The notes under the pieces: model-generated | The model's input: the letters and a program-made list of their open reading frames with translations, nothing else | Told to the model about the DNA's origin: nothing | Database searches by the model: none | Shown: positions 1 to 8,482 of the stretch, one piece after another | How positions within the stretch are numbered: position 1 is the stretch's first letter | Layout of the letters: the number at the start of each line of letters is the position of its first letter | Assembly (NCBI GenBank): GCA_947456815.1 | Contig: CANGTL010000011.1 | Span: forward strand, 1-64,000 | Reading direction: 5' to 3' | Origin: Flavobacteriaceae bacterium | Lineage (GTDB): Bacteria; Bacteroidota; Bacteroidia; Flavobacteriales; Flavobacteriaceae | DNA: 64,000 nt | Position numbers and translations under genes: made by a program

Positions 1-43
1 GCGAATGTTGCTCTGATTTAAAACCATAATTAAAACAATTATC

Positions 44-394
44 ATGGCAGATTTATTAAAATTCGTACAAGACGAATTAGTAACAAGAAAAGATTTCCCT
101 GAATTCGGAGCTGGAGATACTATCACAGTATTCTACGAAATTAAAGAGGGTGAAAAAACAAGAACTCAGTTTTTTAAAGGAGTTGTTATTCAAAGAAGAG
201 GTTCTGGTGCTACAGAAACTTTTACCATTCGTAAAATGTCAGGTGCAATTGGTGTAGAGCGTATCTTCCCAGTTAATTTACCTGCGTTGCAAAAAATCGA
301 AATCAACAAAAAAGGTCACGTTCGTAGAGCTCGTATTTTCTACTTTAGAGAACTTACTGGTAAGAAAGCGAAAATTAGAGATAAAAGAAGATAA
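44..394 (+). CDS. rplS: 50S ribosomal protein L19
   Basis: Structural protein of the large ribosomal subunit, located near the interface with the 30S subunit. The 116-residue product has the usual L19 length. It shows the family hallmarks: an acidic N-terminal helix, the GDTITVFYEIKEGEKTR strand, the FKGVVIQRRGSG core, the GVERIFP segment and a basic C-terminus ending in KIRDKRR. The ATG at 44 starts the canonical MADLLKFVQDEL sequence. A strong intrinsic terminator follows 21 nt after the stop codon, so this is probably the end of a transcript that begins outside the window. Identification is essentially certain. Confidence 0.98.
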   Translation: MADLLKFVQDELVTRKDFPEFGAGDTITVFYEIKEGEKTRTQFFKGVVIQRRGSGATETFTIRKMSGAIGVERIFPVNLPALQKIEINKKGHVRRARIFYFRELTGKKAKIRDKRR

Positions 395-415
395 TTCCTT
401 CTTGAAGTTTGTAGA

Positions 416-447
416 AAGTCCCAATGTAATGTTGGGACTTTTTTTTA
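416..447 (+). terminator. Intrinsic terminator of rplS
   Basis: A perfect 9-bp stem, AAGTCCCAA (416-424) and TTGGGACTT (432-440), with a 7-nt loop, runs directly into a T tract ending at 447. It lies just downstream of the rplS stop codon. Confidence 0.9.
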
Positions 448-453
448 TTGTTT

Positions 454-502
454 GCCACGGATTTACGAATTATGACAACATTAATAATTTGGAATTCGTG
501 GC
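454..502. repeat. GCCACG-type palindromic intergenic repeat (copy 1, degenerate)
   Basis: The left arm GCCACGGATTTACGAATT (454-471) is an imperfect inverted match of the right arm ending in GAATTCGTGGC (492-502). It belongs to the same family as the elements at 14582-14633 and 46609-46672, with mismatches in the left arm and spacer. It lies between the rplS terminator and the icd promoter. Confidence 0.75.
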
Positions 503-637
503 AATTCATTTTTAATGCATTATTCCAAAAATAAAAGTAAAAAATCGTGGCTTTCATAATTTATTGAATTCAAATTCCTAAATTCACAAAACAATCTATT
601 TCGGTGCTGAAGTAATTCGATATGAAATTGATTTTAA

Positions 638-645
638 TATATTTG
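638..645 (+). promoter_or_regulatory. Bacteroidota -7 promoter element for icd
   Basis: TATATTTG at 638-645 matches the Bacteroidota -7 consensus TAnnTTTG and sits 36 nt upstream of the icd ATG. The -33 box is weak. Inferred from consensus only. Confidence 0.6.
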
Positions 646-681
646 TTTCCGCAAAAAACATAAAACCAAAAAAAGATTACA

Positions 682-1905
682 ATGGCAAAAATTAAAGTAG
701 CCAATCCAGTAGTAGAATTGGATGGTGACGAAATGACTCGAATTATTTGGACTTTTATCAAAGAAAAATTAATACTTCCTTACTTAGATTTAGACATTAA
801 ATATTACGATCTAGGGATTGAAAGTCGTGAGGCAACCAAAGACCAAATCACCATAGATTCGGCAGAAGCCATAAAAAAATATAACGTTGGAATAAAATGC
901 GCGACGATTACTCCAGATGAAGAGCGTGTAAAAGAGTTCAATCTTTCTAAAATGTGGAAGTCGCCAAACGGAACCATCAGAAACATTGTGGGTGGAACTG
1001 TTTTTCGTGAGCCGATTATCATGAGCAATGTACCGCGTTATGTGCAAGGTTGGACAAAACCGATTGTTATTGGTCGTCACGCTTTTGGTGATCAATACAA
1101 AGCGACAGACACCGTAATTAAAGGCAAAGGGAAACTAACCATGAGCTTTACTAATGAAGCTGGAGAAACACAAACATGGGAAGTTTACGATTTTGAAGGA
1201 GATGGTGTAGCTATGTCGATGTATAATACTGATGAAAGTATTTACGGGTTTGCACATTCGTCTTTTCAAATGGCATTAACCAAAAAATGGCCTTTGTATT
1301 TATCTACAAAAAACACCATTCTAAAAGCTTACGACGGAAGATTCAAAGATATCTTTGAAGAAGTTTTTCAAAAACATTATAAAGCAGATTTCGACGCTAA
1401 CGGAATGGTTTACGAGCACAGATTGATAGACGATATGGTAGCGTCCTGCATGAAATGGAATGGTGGATTTGTTTGGGCATGTAAGAACTATGATGGAGAT
1501 GTACAATCCGATACGGTTGCGCAAGGATTTGGCTCGTTAGGTTTAATGACTTCTGTACTGGTAACGCCAGACGGAAAAACCGTTGAAGCCGAAGCAGCAC
1601 ACGGAACAGTAACACGTCACTATCGCGAACATCAAAAGGGTCGTGCTACTTCTACCAATCCGATTGCATCAATTTTTGCATGGACAAGAGGATTAGAACA
1701 CCGCGGCAAACTTGATGAAAATCAAGCTTTAATAGATTTTTGCCATGCGTTGGAAAAGGTTTGTATTGACACCGTAGAAAGTGGTAAAATGACCAAAGAT
1801 CTAGCAATGCTCGTAAAACCAGAAGGACTAACAAGTGCAGATTATTTGACTACGGAAGGTTTCTTGGAAGCCATTAAAGAAAATTTAGATGCGAAATTAG
1901 GGTAA
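682..1905 (+). CDS. icd: NADP-dependent isocitrate dehydrogenase (eukaryotic-type homodimeric subfamily)
   Basis: Oxidative decarboxylation of isocitrate to 2-oxoglutarate with NADP+ in the TCA cycle, cytosolic. The 407-residue protein begins with [19 protein letters not shown], typical of the mitochondrial/cytosolic IDH1/IDH2-like subfamily rather than the E. coli type. The substrate-binding loop [19 protein letters not shown] is at about residues 94-112. The C-terminal NADP-binding signature [14 protein letters not shown] and the metal-binding Asp region (LIDDMVA) are present. Length is normal for the subfamily. It is monocistronic, with its own -7 element upstream and a bidirectional terminator downstream. 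Confidence 0.97.
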   Translation: MAKIKVANPVVELDGDEMTRIIWTFIKEKLILPYLDLDIKYYDLGIESREATKDQITIDSAEAIKKYNVGIKCATITPDEERVKEFNLSKMWKSPNGTIRNIVGGTVFREPIIMSNVPRYVQGWTKPIVIGRHAFGDQYKATDTVIKGKGKLTMSFTNEAGETQTWEVYDFEGDGVAMSMYNTDESIYGFAHSSFQMALTKKWPLYLSTKNTILKAYDGRFKDIFEEVFQKHYKADFDANGMVYEHRLIDDMVASCMKWNGGFVWACKNYDGDVQSDTVAQGFGSLGLMTSVLVTPDGKTVEAEAAHGTVTRHYREHQKGRATSTNPIASIFAWTRGLEHRGKLDENQALIDFCHALEKVCIDTVESGKMTKDLAMLVKPEGLTSADYLTTEGFLEAIKENLDAKLG

Positions 1906-1926
1906 GTCCTAAACATTTATATAGAT

Positions 1927-1958
1927 AAAAGAGGTTGTGCAAACAACCTCTTTTTTTT
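1927..1958. terminator. Bidirectional terminator between icd and the PagL-like gene
   Basis: The hairpin GAGGTTGT (1931-1938) / ACAACCTC (1943-1950) is flanked by AAAA on the left and a T8 run on the right. It can serve icd on the plus strand and the gene ending at 1957 on the minus strand. Confidence 0.88.
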
Positions 1959-3216
1959 ATTTCTTTTTTGATGAGGGACAAAATACATAACCCAATCCAA
2001 CTTCCGAAAAATCAGCTTGACCCAGATTGGCATTGATAAAAGCACCAATAAACAAATTGTGTGTCGGCGATTTGTTATTGTCGAAGGCATAATACTTCAA
2101 CCCCAAACGAGAGGAAATCAAATGCTTTACATTATAGTACCAATTGAGCTCTCCCAATTGATAGGAACCATCGTAAATTATTTCCCCTTGATTCAATTTC
2201 CAATCAACTTTGTAAAATGGTTTATAGAAATTGAGTCCAATTTGCATCTCAAGTCCAACGTGACTTAACAACACCTCGCCGTCGGCAAATACCCCAAAAC
2301 TTGATGCTTTTAGAATTGGATTTTTCTTTAGGTCGGGATACATGTCATTGATCAACTCTCCTTCCTTCTGAATGTGATTGTAGTAGCTTTCGTAAAAACG
2401 ATAATACATTCCTACACCGTATTTAAAGGTCTTGTTTTTAATTCTACCTAAAGAAACACTAGCCGTATACACCTCGCGTTTGTGATCATCATACTTGGTC
2501 AGCACATTTTGTCCCAATCCAAATCGGTAACAATAGTAGGTTTGTAAACTTGAATTTTCATTAACTTTTGGCCCTTCAAGATTCAAATTAACAACTTCAT
2601 TTTTATTAAAGTTGAACTCTGTGTTAAGTCCAAGTAAAAAAGTATTCAATCCATAATTGGGCAATCGCACATGTCCATTGGAGTTATGGTAATAACCCAA
2701 CACAATTTGACTTTTTCCGTTTTTGAACCGCAAAAAATCATAGCGAATGTTAGAGCGAAATGCCCAGGTAATGTGCGTCGAAATGGCTTGATTCGTCACA
2801 TTCGATTCAAGATCGTAGATCACATCGAAATAGGAAGCGCCAATACCAATATTCGCATCAAATCGGTTGCTCCATTTTCTAAAAATAGGAAAATCTAAGA
2901 ACGGTATGACTGATATTGCGCTGCCAATCTTTTCTTTATTACCAAAATCATTGTAGGAAACAGAAATCCCCGTTCGTGGAAAATTGAGTTGCCGCGCCCA
3001 CTCCAAATCATTGCGATTATTAGTCCTCCCAAAAGCAACTTCTATTCCTTGAAAAGGCTTGGTTTCCGGGAAATAAGTATTAGCAGGCGACGTTCGTCCA
3101 AAATCGTATTGAAAGGATACGAAAGAATAATTAGAAGCAGTAGTAGCAGATTCCTGGGCCAAGCAGAATACGGTTGAAAATAATAAAACGAAAAGAAAAC
3201 CGGTGACTTTATTCAT
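1957..3216 (-). CDS. Acyloxyacyl hydrolase / PagL-like lipid A deacylase family outer-membrane protein
   Basis: Probable outer-membrane beta-barrel hydrolase acting on acyl chains of lipid A. The chosen start at 3216 gives MNKVTGFLFVLLFSTVFCLAQ, a clean Sec signal; an upstream in-frame start at 3246 would add ten residues without improving the signal. The PagL-type active-site motif appears as YYHNSNGH with the His near residue 177, followed by alternating aromatic beta-barrel strands (such as GVGMYYRFYESYY). At 419 aa it is much longer than proteobacterial PagL (about 170-190 aa), so a second barrel half or extra domain is present. Assignment rests on the HxSNG-like motif and barrel pattern; substrate is inferred. 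Confidence 0.7.
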   Translation of the reverse strand: MNKVTGFLFVLLFSTVFCLAQESATTASNYSFVSFQYDFGRTSPANTYFPETKPFQGIEVAFGRTNNRNDLEWARQLNFPRTGISVSYNDFGNKEKIGSAISVIPFLDFPIFRKWSNRFDANIGIGASYFDVIYDLESNVTNQAISTHITWAFRSNIRYDFLRFKNGKSQIVLGYYHNSNGHVRLPNYGLNTFLLGLNTEFNFNKNEVVNLNLEGPKVNENSSLQTYYCYRFGLGQNVLTKYDDHKREVYTASVSLGRIKNKTFKYGVGMYYRFYESYYNHIQKEGELINDMYPDLKKNPILKASSFGVFADGEVLLSHVGLEMQIGLNFYKPFYKVDWKLNQGEIIYDGSYQLGELNWYYNVKHLISSRLGLKYYAFDNNKSPTHNLFIGAFINANLGQADFSEVGLGYVFCPSSKKK

Positions 3217-3391
3217 GCAAAAACAAATCAAAAAAACGTCAATCAAAAATTGACTTGGTACGTTGTAAATATATGCAAATCAAAACAATTAAAATCAGTA
3301 ATAAAAATTGAGAAAGGAGTTAAAAAAACCTAAAGTAAGGCGTCAAGATTTTTCATAACTTATATTTAACAATATACCATGTAACAAATAC

Positions 3392-3399
3392 TACTTTTG
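3392..3399 (+). promoter_or_regulatory. Bacteroidota -7 element for the TonB receptor gene
   Basis: TACTTTTG (3392-3399) matches TAnnTTTG and lies 38 nt before the ATG at 3438, in the divergent region shared with the PagL-like gene. Confidence 0.6.
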
Positions 3400-3437
3400 C
3401 ATCTCTTACGGCACGAATACAAACCTTTATCAATTTT

Positions 3438-5846
3438 ATGATTACAAAAGCCATTTCGTACTTTACCATTCTTTCTTTGTTATTTCTTAATGCAGTTGTC
3501 GCTCAAGTCAAAGGCAACGAACCTTCTAAACAAAAATTTACTTTAAGCGGAACCATCACTGATACTAAAAGCAATGAAACTGTAATCGGCGTTAATGTGT
3601 ACATCGCTGAATTAAAAACAGGAACAACGACCAACGAATACGGTTTCTACTCGATTACCATTCCAAACGGAACATATTCAGTTCAGTTCAGCGCAATCGG
3701 ATTTGAAACCACTGAAGTGCAAATTGTGCTCGACAAAAACATCAAAAACAATTTCAAACTCACGGCTTCCGAAGAACAATTAAAAGAAGTGGTCATCACC
3801 GATAATCGAAAAGCAACGAATATCCGAAAAGCAGAAATGAGTGTCAACAAACTGTCGGCAGCGACCATAAAAAAGATGCCCGTTGTTTTGGGTGAAGTGG
3901 ATATTCTGAAATCGATATTACTGCTGCCTGGAGTCACCAATGCTGGCGAAGGCGCGTCTGGATTTAATGTTCGTGGTGGCGGTGCAGATCAAAACTTAAT
4001 CCTACTCGACGAAGCCAATATATTCAACTCTTCTCATGTTTTTGGGTTCTTTTCGGTTTTCAATCCCGACGCAGTAAAAGATTTGAAACTATACAAAGGA
4101 GGCATTCCCGCGCGTTATGGCGGTCGCGCTTCTTCGGTATTAGACATTTATCAAAAAGACGGAAACAGCAATAATTTTCATGCGAGCGGCGGTATTGGAC
4201 TCATCACGAGTCGATTGCTATTAGAAGGCCCAATCGTCAAAGACAAAGGTTCGTTTCTTGTCGGAGGTCGCGGTTCTTACGCGCACCTATTTTTAAAATT
4301 GAATGAAGATCAAAAAGACAATACGGCTTATTTCTATGATTTGAATACCAAACTAAGCTACAAACTCAATCCAAATAATAATTTGTATTTGTCGGGTTAT
4401 TTTGGACGCGATGTGTTTAGCATTCAAAAGAGCTTTACCAATACTTATGGTAATTCGACTTTGAATTTGAGATGGAATCACTTGTTTTCTGATAAATTAT
4501 TCTCAAATCTTTCGTTGATTTATAGCGATTACTACTACGGTTTAGCGCTTGATTTTATAGGTTTTACCTGGGATTCTGGAATCAAGAACTACAACATCAA
4601 GTACGATTTCAAAAATTATATCAGCGATAATTTTAAACTGAATTATGGTGTCAATGCCATCTACTACGATTTCAATCCAGGAACGATTCGCCCATTTGGT
4701 GCTGATTCAGGAATCAATTTCAAACAACTACAAAAGAAAAAAGCATTAGAACCTGCCTTTTATATTGATGCGGAACAAAACTTATCCAAGAAAATTTCTG
4801 TTTCTTACGGGATGCGATACAGTTTGTTTTACCGCATGGGACAATCCACTATCAACAATTATGAAAACAATCAAGCGGTAGTATTCAATCAAGAACAACA
4901 AATTTACGAGTCAGCAACACCAATCAGCACGAGTTATTATGGAAAAAACAAAACCATAGCCGACTTTTCAAACTTCGAACCACGAGCTTCGGTTGCTTAT
5001 CAACTCAACGACAATCAATCGGTGAAAGCGAGTTACAATCGAATGGTGCAGTATCTTCAGTTAATTTCAAATACCTCATCACCTACTCCATTAGATGTGT
5101 GGACACCAAGCGACTCGTTTATCAAACCTCAAATCGCCGATCAGGTGGCTCTTGGATATTTCAGAAATTTCAAAGACGATGAGTATTCATTGGAAGTAGA
5201 ATCGTTTTATAAAACCATCAAAAACCGGCTTGATTATATTGATGGAGCCAACCTGATTGCCAACGAAGCGATCGAACAAGTCATCCTCAACGGAAGAATG
5301 CGTTCCTATGGATTGGAAGTGATGTTTCGAAAAAACGAAGGGAAATTGACGGGTTGGATTTCTTACACATTATCCAAATCCCAGCAACAAACACCCGGCA
5401 GAAATGCGTCAGAAACCGGAATCAATAACGGAGAATGGTACAATTCGCTCTACGATAAGACCCATAATCTCGCGGTAACAAGTGCGTACACATTAACTAA
5501 AAAATGGAGCTTTGGCGCTAATTTCGCCCTGCAAACTGGACAACCGGTTACTTATCCAAATGGTCAATACCAATATCAAGACATCACCGTTCCGAGTTAC
5601 GGATTGCGAAACGAAAACCGATTGCCGACGTATCATCACTTAGATATTTCCGCCACGTTAACGCCGCGAAAAAACGCCAATAGAAACTGGAAAGGCGAAT
5701 GGGTTTTTAGTATTTATAACGTCTATAACAGAAGAAATGCAGCATCTATCAACTTCCGTCAAAATGCCGATACCGGCGTGAATGAAGCGGTAAAAACTTC
5801 CATATTCGGAATGGTTCCCGCGGTGAGTTATAACTTCAAATTTTAA
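3438..5846 (+). CDS. TonB-dependent receptor with N-terminal carboxypeptidase-regulatory-like domain
   Basis: Outer-membrane importer energised by TonB-ExbBD. It has a signal peptide at residues 1-22 (ending VVAQ) and a CarboxypepD_reg-like beta-sandwich at about 33-115 (FTLSGTITDTKSNETVIGVNVY, then GFYSITIPNGTYSVQFSAIGF). The plug domain at about 125-235 includes ILLLPGVTNAGEGASGFNVR and LYKGGIPARYGGR. The rest is a beta-barrel ending in the aromatic C-terminus VSYNFKF. At 802 aa it is shorter than SusC-type receptors (about 1000 aa) and is not followed by a SusD. A DUF4249 lipoprotein gene follows, a pairing common in this phylum. The substrate cannot be read from the sequence. Confidence 0.93.
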   Translation: MITKAISYFTILSLLFLNAVVAQVKGNEPSKQKFTLSGTITDTKSNETVIGVNVYIAELKTGTTTNEYGFYSITIPNGTYSVQFSAIGFETTEVQIVLDKNIKNNFKLTASEEQLKEVVITDNRKATNIRKAEMSVNKLSAATIKKMPVVLGEVDILKSILLLPGVTNAGEGASGFNVRGGGADQNLILLDEANIFNSSHVFGFFSVFNPDAVKDLKLYKGGIPARYGGRASSVLDIYQKDGNSNNFHASGGIGLITSRLLLEGPIVKDKGSFLVGGRGSYAHLFLKLNEDQKDNTAYFYDLNTKLSYKLNPNNNLYLSGYFGRDVFSIQKSFTNTYGNSTLNLRWNHLFSDKLFSNLSLIYSDYYYGLALDFIGFTWDSGIKNYNIKYDFKNYISDNFKLNYGVNAIYYDFNPGTIRPFGADSGINFKQLQKKKALEPAFYIDAEQNLSKKISVSYGMRYSLFYRMGQSTINNYENNQAVVFNQEQQIYESATPISTSYYGKNKTIADFSNFEPRASVAYQLNDNQSVKASYNRMVQYLQLISNTSSPTPLDVWTPSDSFIKPQIADQVALGYFRNFKDDEYSLEVESFYKTIKNRLDYIDGANLIANEAIEQVILNGRMRSYGLEVMFRKNEGKLTGWISYTLSKSQQQTPGRNASETGINNGEWYNSLYDKTHNLAVTSAYTLTKKWSFGANFALQTGQPVTYPNGQYQYQDITVPSYGLRNENRLPTYHHLDISATLTPRKNANRNWKGEWVFSIYNVYNRRNAASINFRQNADTGVNEAVKTSIFGMVPAVSYNFKF

Positions 5847-5946
5847 TCTTATGAAATCGCAAATAGCAACAAGTTTGAGCCAACTTACCCCAATTAGTAA
5901 TAAAGCGACAGCAATGGTGACCGCTAAAAAATTAAAACTTACACAA

Positions 5947-6768
5947 ATGAAAACTATATTTTATATTTCCGCTATCATCTTTTCGTTGTTTTTAACAAGC
6001 TGCGAAGAAGTAGTCAACGTCGACTTAGAAACAGCTACTCCTCGATTGGTCGTTGATGCCTCCATCAATTGGGAACAAGGAACCGATGGTGCAGAGCAAA
6101 AAATTAAATTAACCACCACCACAAGTTATTATAGTTCAACCGTACCGATGGTTAGTGGCGCAACAGTTTTTGTAGAAAACAGCAACAATATCATCTTCAA
6201 TTTTATTGAAGTCCCAAACACAGGAGAATATGTTTGCTCGAATTTTGTTCCGCAACTCAACGAAATCTATACGTTAACAGTGATTAGCAATGGACAAACG
6301 TACACGGCAACTGAGTCATTAAGATCAGTAGCTTCCATTCAAGAAATTGTTCAAAATAATGAAGGTGGAATTACCGGCGATCAAATTGAAATCAAAACTT
6401 TCTTTAATGATCCGAATGAAGAAGACAATTTTTATATGTTCAAATACAAGTATTCCAACAAAAACAAATTAGATTATCAGGTTAGTGACGATAAGTTCTT
6501 CCAGGGAAACTCCTTTTTCAGTCTCTCTAATAACGAAGATCTTAGTGCCGGAGACCAAGTAGATGTTACACATTACGGAATTTCACGGAGCTATTACAAT
6601 TACATGAATATTCTTTTGAGTGTCGCTGGAAATACGGGCGGAAGTCCATTTCAATCCCCACCAGCAACCGTCCGCGGAAATATTATCAATACCACCAATT
6701 TTGACAACTACGCCTTGGGCTACTTCCGATTGAGCGAAACAGACTCAGCCAGTTACATTATAGAATAA
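5947..6768 (+). CDS. DUF4249 family lipoprotein
   Basis: Surface or periplasmic lipoprotein of unknown function, found next to TonB-dependent receptors in Bacteroidota. The start at 5947 gives MKTIFYISAIIFSLFLTSC, a lipobox with Cys19; a longer frame open from 5851 lacks a signal and is probably untranslated leader. After the Cys, the segment EEVVNVDLETATPRLVVDASI is characteristic of the family's N-terminal region. The rest is predicted beta-rich, and the 273-residue length is typical. It lies 100 nt behind the receptor and is probably co-transcribed. It may act as a substrate-binding partner of the receptor, which is inference. Confidence 0.85.
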   Translation: MKTIFYISAIIFSLFLTSCEEVVNVDLETATPRLVVDASINWEQGTDGAEQKIKLTTTTSYYSSTVPMVSGATVFVENSNNIIFNFIEVPNTGEYVCSNFVPQLNEIYTLTVISNGQTYTATESLRSVASIQEIVQNNEGGITGDQIEIKTFFNDPNEEDNFYMFKYKYSNKNKLDYQVSDDKFFQGNSFFSLSNNEDLSAGDQVDVTHYGISRSYYNYMNILLSVAGNTGGSPFQSPPATVRGNIINTTNFDNYALGYFRLSETDSASYIIE

Positions 6769-6795
6769 GAAGCCATTCCAGTTGTTCCTTACAAA

Positions 6796-6888
6796 AAAAC
6801 CGCGTCTCGCTAACATTGGTAAAGTCTGGCAAGAGCTTCCGCTGGTCGCTTCGCCAGACCAACCAAAGTAAAAGCAAGACGCGGTTTT
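6796..6888. repeat. Structured inverted-repeat element, probable terminator
   Basis: The outer arms AAAACCGCGTCT (6796-6807) and AGACGCGGTTTT (6877-6888) form a perfect 12-bp stem. Inside it, GTCTGGC pairs with GCCAGAC, and TTGG/CCAA segments flank that inner stem. It follows the DUF4249 gene and could end its transcript. The nested architecture and high GC compared with the surroundings suggest an intergenic repeat rather than a simple terminator. Confidence 0.7.
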
Positions 6889-6921
6889 GTTTTCCAGTGC
6901 CACCTGGGCTAAATAATCAAA

Positions 6922-6996
6922 AATTATGAATTACGAATTATGAATATATCTCTATTTACTAGTACATTCGTAATTCGTAATTCGTAATTCGTAATT
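6922..6996. repeat. Inverted and tandem ATTCGTA repeats upstream of thiN
   Basis: Four tandem copies of the heptamer ATTCGTA occupy 6966-6993. Their complement appears in degenerate form at 6922-6945 (ATTATGAATTACGAATTATG), so the region is also an inverted repeat. The array ends about 9 nt before the thiN start codon. Confidence 0.8.
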
Positions 6997-7002
6997 AAAA
7001 AA

Positions 7003-7665
7003 ATGTCTTCCCACCACATCGTACGCGACGACCAAGAACCAGCACTCATCATTGCTAATGGCGCCGCTTGTCATGAAGAATTATTGGGTCAGTTACTCGA
7101 GTGGCAACCTTTGGTTATTGTGCTCGATTCCGCCATCGAAAGAGTCATCAATTTGAATATTAAAGTCGATGTCGTATTGGGTGATTTCGATCGTGGCTTC
7201 AACCCAGAAGAAATTACAGCCTCGCAATTTCCCATCGAGATTATCCACAAACCAGATCAAAACAAAACCGATCTCGAAAAAGCCTTTGATTATTTAATTG
7301 AACGGAAAATTCCCGCAGTTAATGTAGTTTGGGCAACTGGGCGAAGAGCCGACCATACCATAACGAACCTCACAAATATTGTTAGCTACAGAAATCTTTT
7401 GAAAATTGTTATTCACGACGATCACTCCAAAATATATCTCTTACCGCAGAAATTCCAGAAATGGTATCCGGCAAAAACAAATATTTCTTTGATTCCGATT
7501 GGTGTGGTGAACGGAATTACCACAAAAAATTTGCTATATCCACTCAACGACGAATCCCTAACAATGGGCTATCGCACCGGAAGCAGTAATGCGGTACTTG
7601 AAGATGGGTTAGTGACTATTAATCACTCCAGTGGCGATCTACTTTTAATGGAATGCGTCGACTAA
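7003..7665 (+). CDS. thiN: Thiamine diphosphokinase
   Basis: Transfers pyrophosphate from ATP to thiamine to give thiamine diphosphate; cytosolic last step of cofactor salvage. The 220-residue protein has the family pattern: an N-terminal LIIANGAACHEEL strand, the VLDSAIERVINLNIKVDVVLGDFDR segment with acidic metal ligands, the HKPDQNKTDLEKAF motif, and the GRRADHTITN nucleotide/thiamine-binding loop at about residues 124-133. The C-terminal half is the beta-sandwich thiamine-binding domain with GSSN. No thiamine-pyrophosphate riboswitch was recognised upstream; the leader consists of ATTCGTA repeats instead. Confidence 0.88.
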   Translation: MSSHHIVRDDQEPALIIANGAACHEELLGQLLEWQPLVIVLDSAIERVINLNIKVDVVLGDFDRGFNPEEITASQFPIEIIHKPDQNKTDLEKAFDYLIERKIPAVNVVWATGRRADHTITNLTNIVSYRNLLKIVIHDDHSKIYLLPQKFQKWYPAKTNISLIPIGVVNGITTKNLLYPLNDESLTMGYRTGSSNAVLEDGLVTINHSSGDLLLMECVD

Positions 7666-7696
7666 ATAGTCACAATAACTCCCATTTTTTTATAGC

Positions 7697-8335
7697 TTAC
7701 TCTTTAACAATAATAATCGTAGCTTTAAAACCTGTACCTAAATTCCATTGGTTGGAAGAAACCAAGGAACCTTTGTCGTCGAAGATCATAAATTGTGCAG
7801 TATTCGGACCCGAGAAACCTTGATTCAAAGCTTCAAAATCCACTTTGTTAAACCCTGGTTCTAGTCCAAGTTCGATGCGTTGGTAATCGCTATCTAAATA
7901 AACCCGTTCAATCATTACTTTGTCATTGACCCATACGCGGATTTCATCACCATCCACTTCACCAAAATCCCGACAGCTAATTTTGACAAACGCAGATTTG
8001 GTTTTGAAATCTCCGAGGTACTGATTCTTACGAAATGCTTTGGAGTCAAATCCACCCTCAGGTTGATTGAGTTTCTCCACGACCAAATCTCCTGGATTCT
8101 TGAACTTATTGTCAACGGCAAATTGCATCTTCTGAGTTTCAATAGTAGAGGAAGACATCGGTTTTGGCGTTGAACCTGGAGTATATAAAGAAGGTGTGTT
8201 TGATTTTGGAAGACTAAAACCACTCCCTTTCGGTGGAATAGTGTTGCTTGGATTCAAAAATTCACTCTGCGCCGAAACAACATCGACGAAAAAAAAAGTA
8301 AATACTAGCAATAAGAAATATTTGGGATGAATCAT
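7697..8335 (-). CDS. Conserved secreted protein of unknown function
   Basis: Not recognised as a named family, although similar proteins seem common in flavobacteria. It has an N-terminal signal peptide (ending VVSAQ, about residue 23) and a Pro/Ser/Thr-rich linker to about residue 65. The folded C-terminal domain at about 110-212 contains CRDFGEVDGDEIRVWVND and a beta-rich stretch ending TGFKATIIIVKE, suggesting a jelly-roll or lectin-like sandwich. It lacks a T9SS sorting domain and a lipobox, so a periplasmic location is likely. It converges with thiN and has no obvious operon partner. Confidence 0.75.
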   Translation of the reverse strand: MIHPKYFLLLVFTFFFVDVVSAQSEFLNPSNTIPPKGSGFSLPKSNTPSLYTPGSTPKPMSSSTIETQKMQFAVDNKFKNPGDLVVEKLNQPEGGFDSKAFRKNQYLGDFKTKSAFVKISCRDFGEVDGDEIRVWVNDKVMIERVYLDSDYQRIELGLEPGFNKVDFEALNQGFSGPNTAQFMIFDDKGSLVSSNQWNLGTGFKATIIIVKE

Positions 8336-8482
8336 AGTAATCTTTGAAATACAAAATCTGACGACCAGCGCGTAAAATTATGGCTTTTCAGTGCAAACCA
8401 AATCTTTTTATCATTTTTTTATCATAAAACGATTGCATACTTTTACCTCTCGACTTACGTTATCCAAGCAAAATTATACACC

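Noticed and set aside
5851..5946. Upstream N-terminal extension of the DUF4249 protein
   Set aside because: It would place 32 non-signal residues before a good lipoprotein signal peptide; the start at 5947 is much more likely.
6903..7002. Possible thiamine pyrophosphate riboswitch before thiN
   Set aside because: No conserved thi-box segments were found; the leader is made of ATTCGTA repeats.
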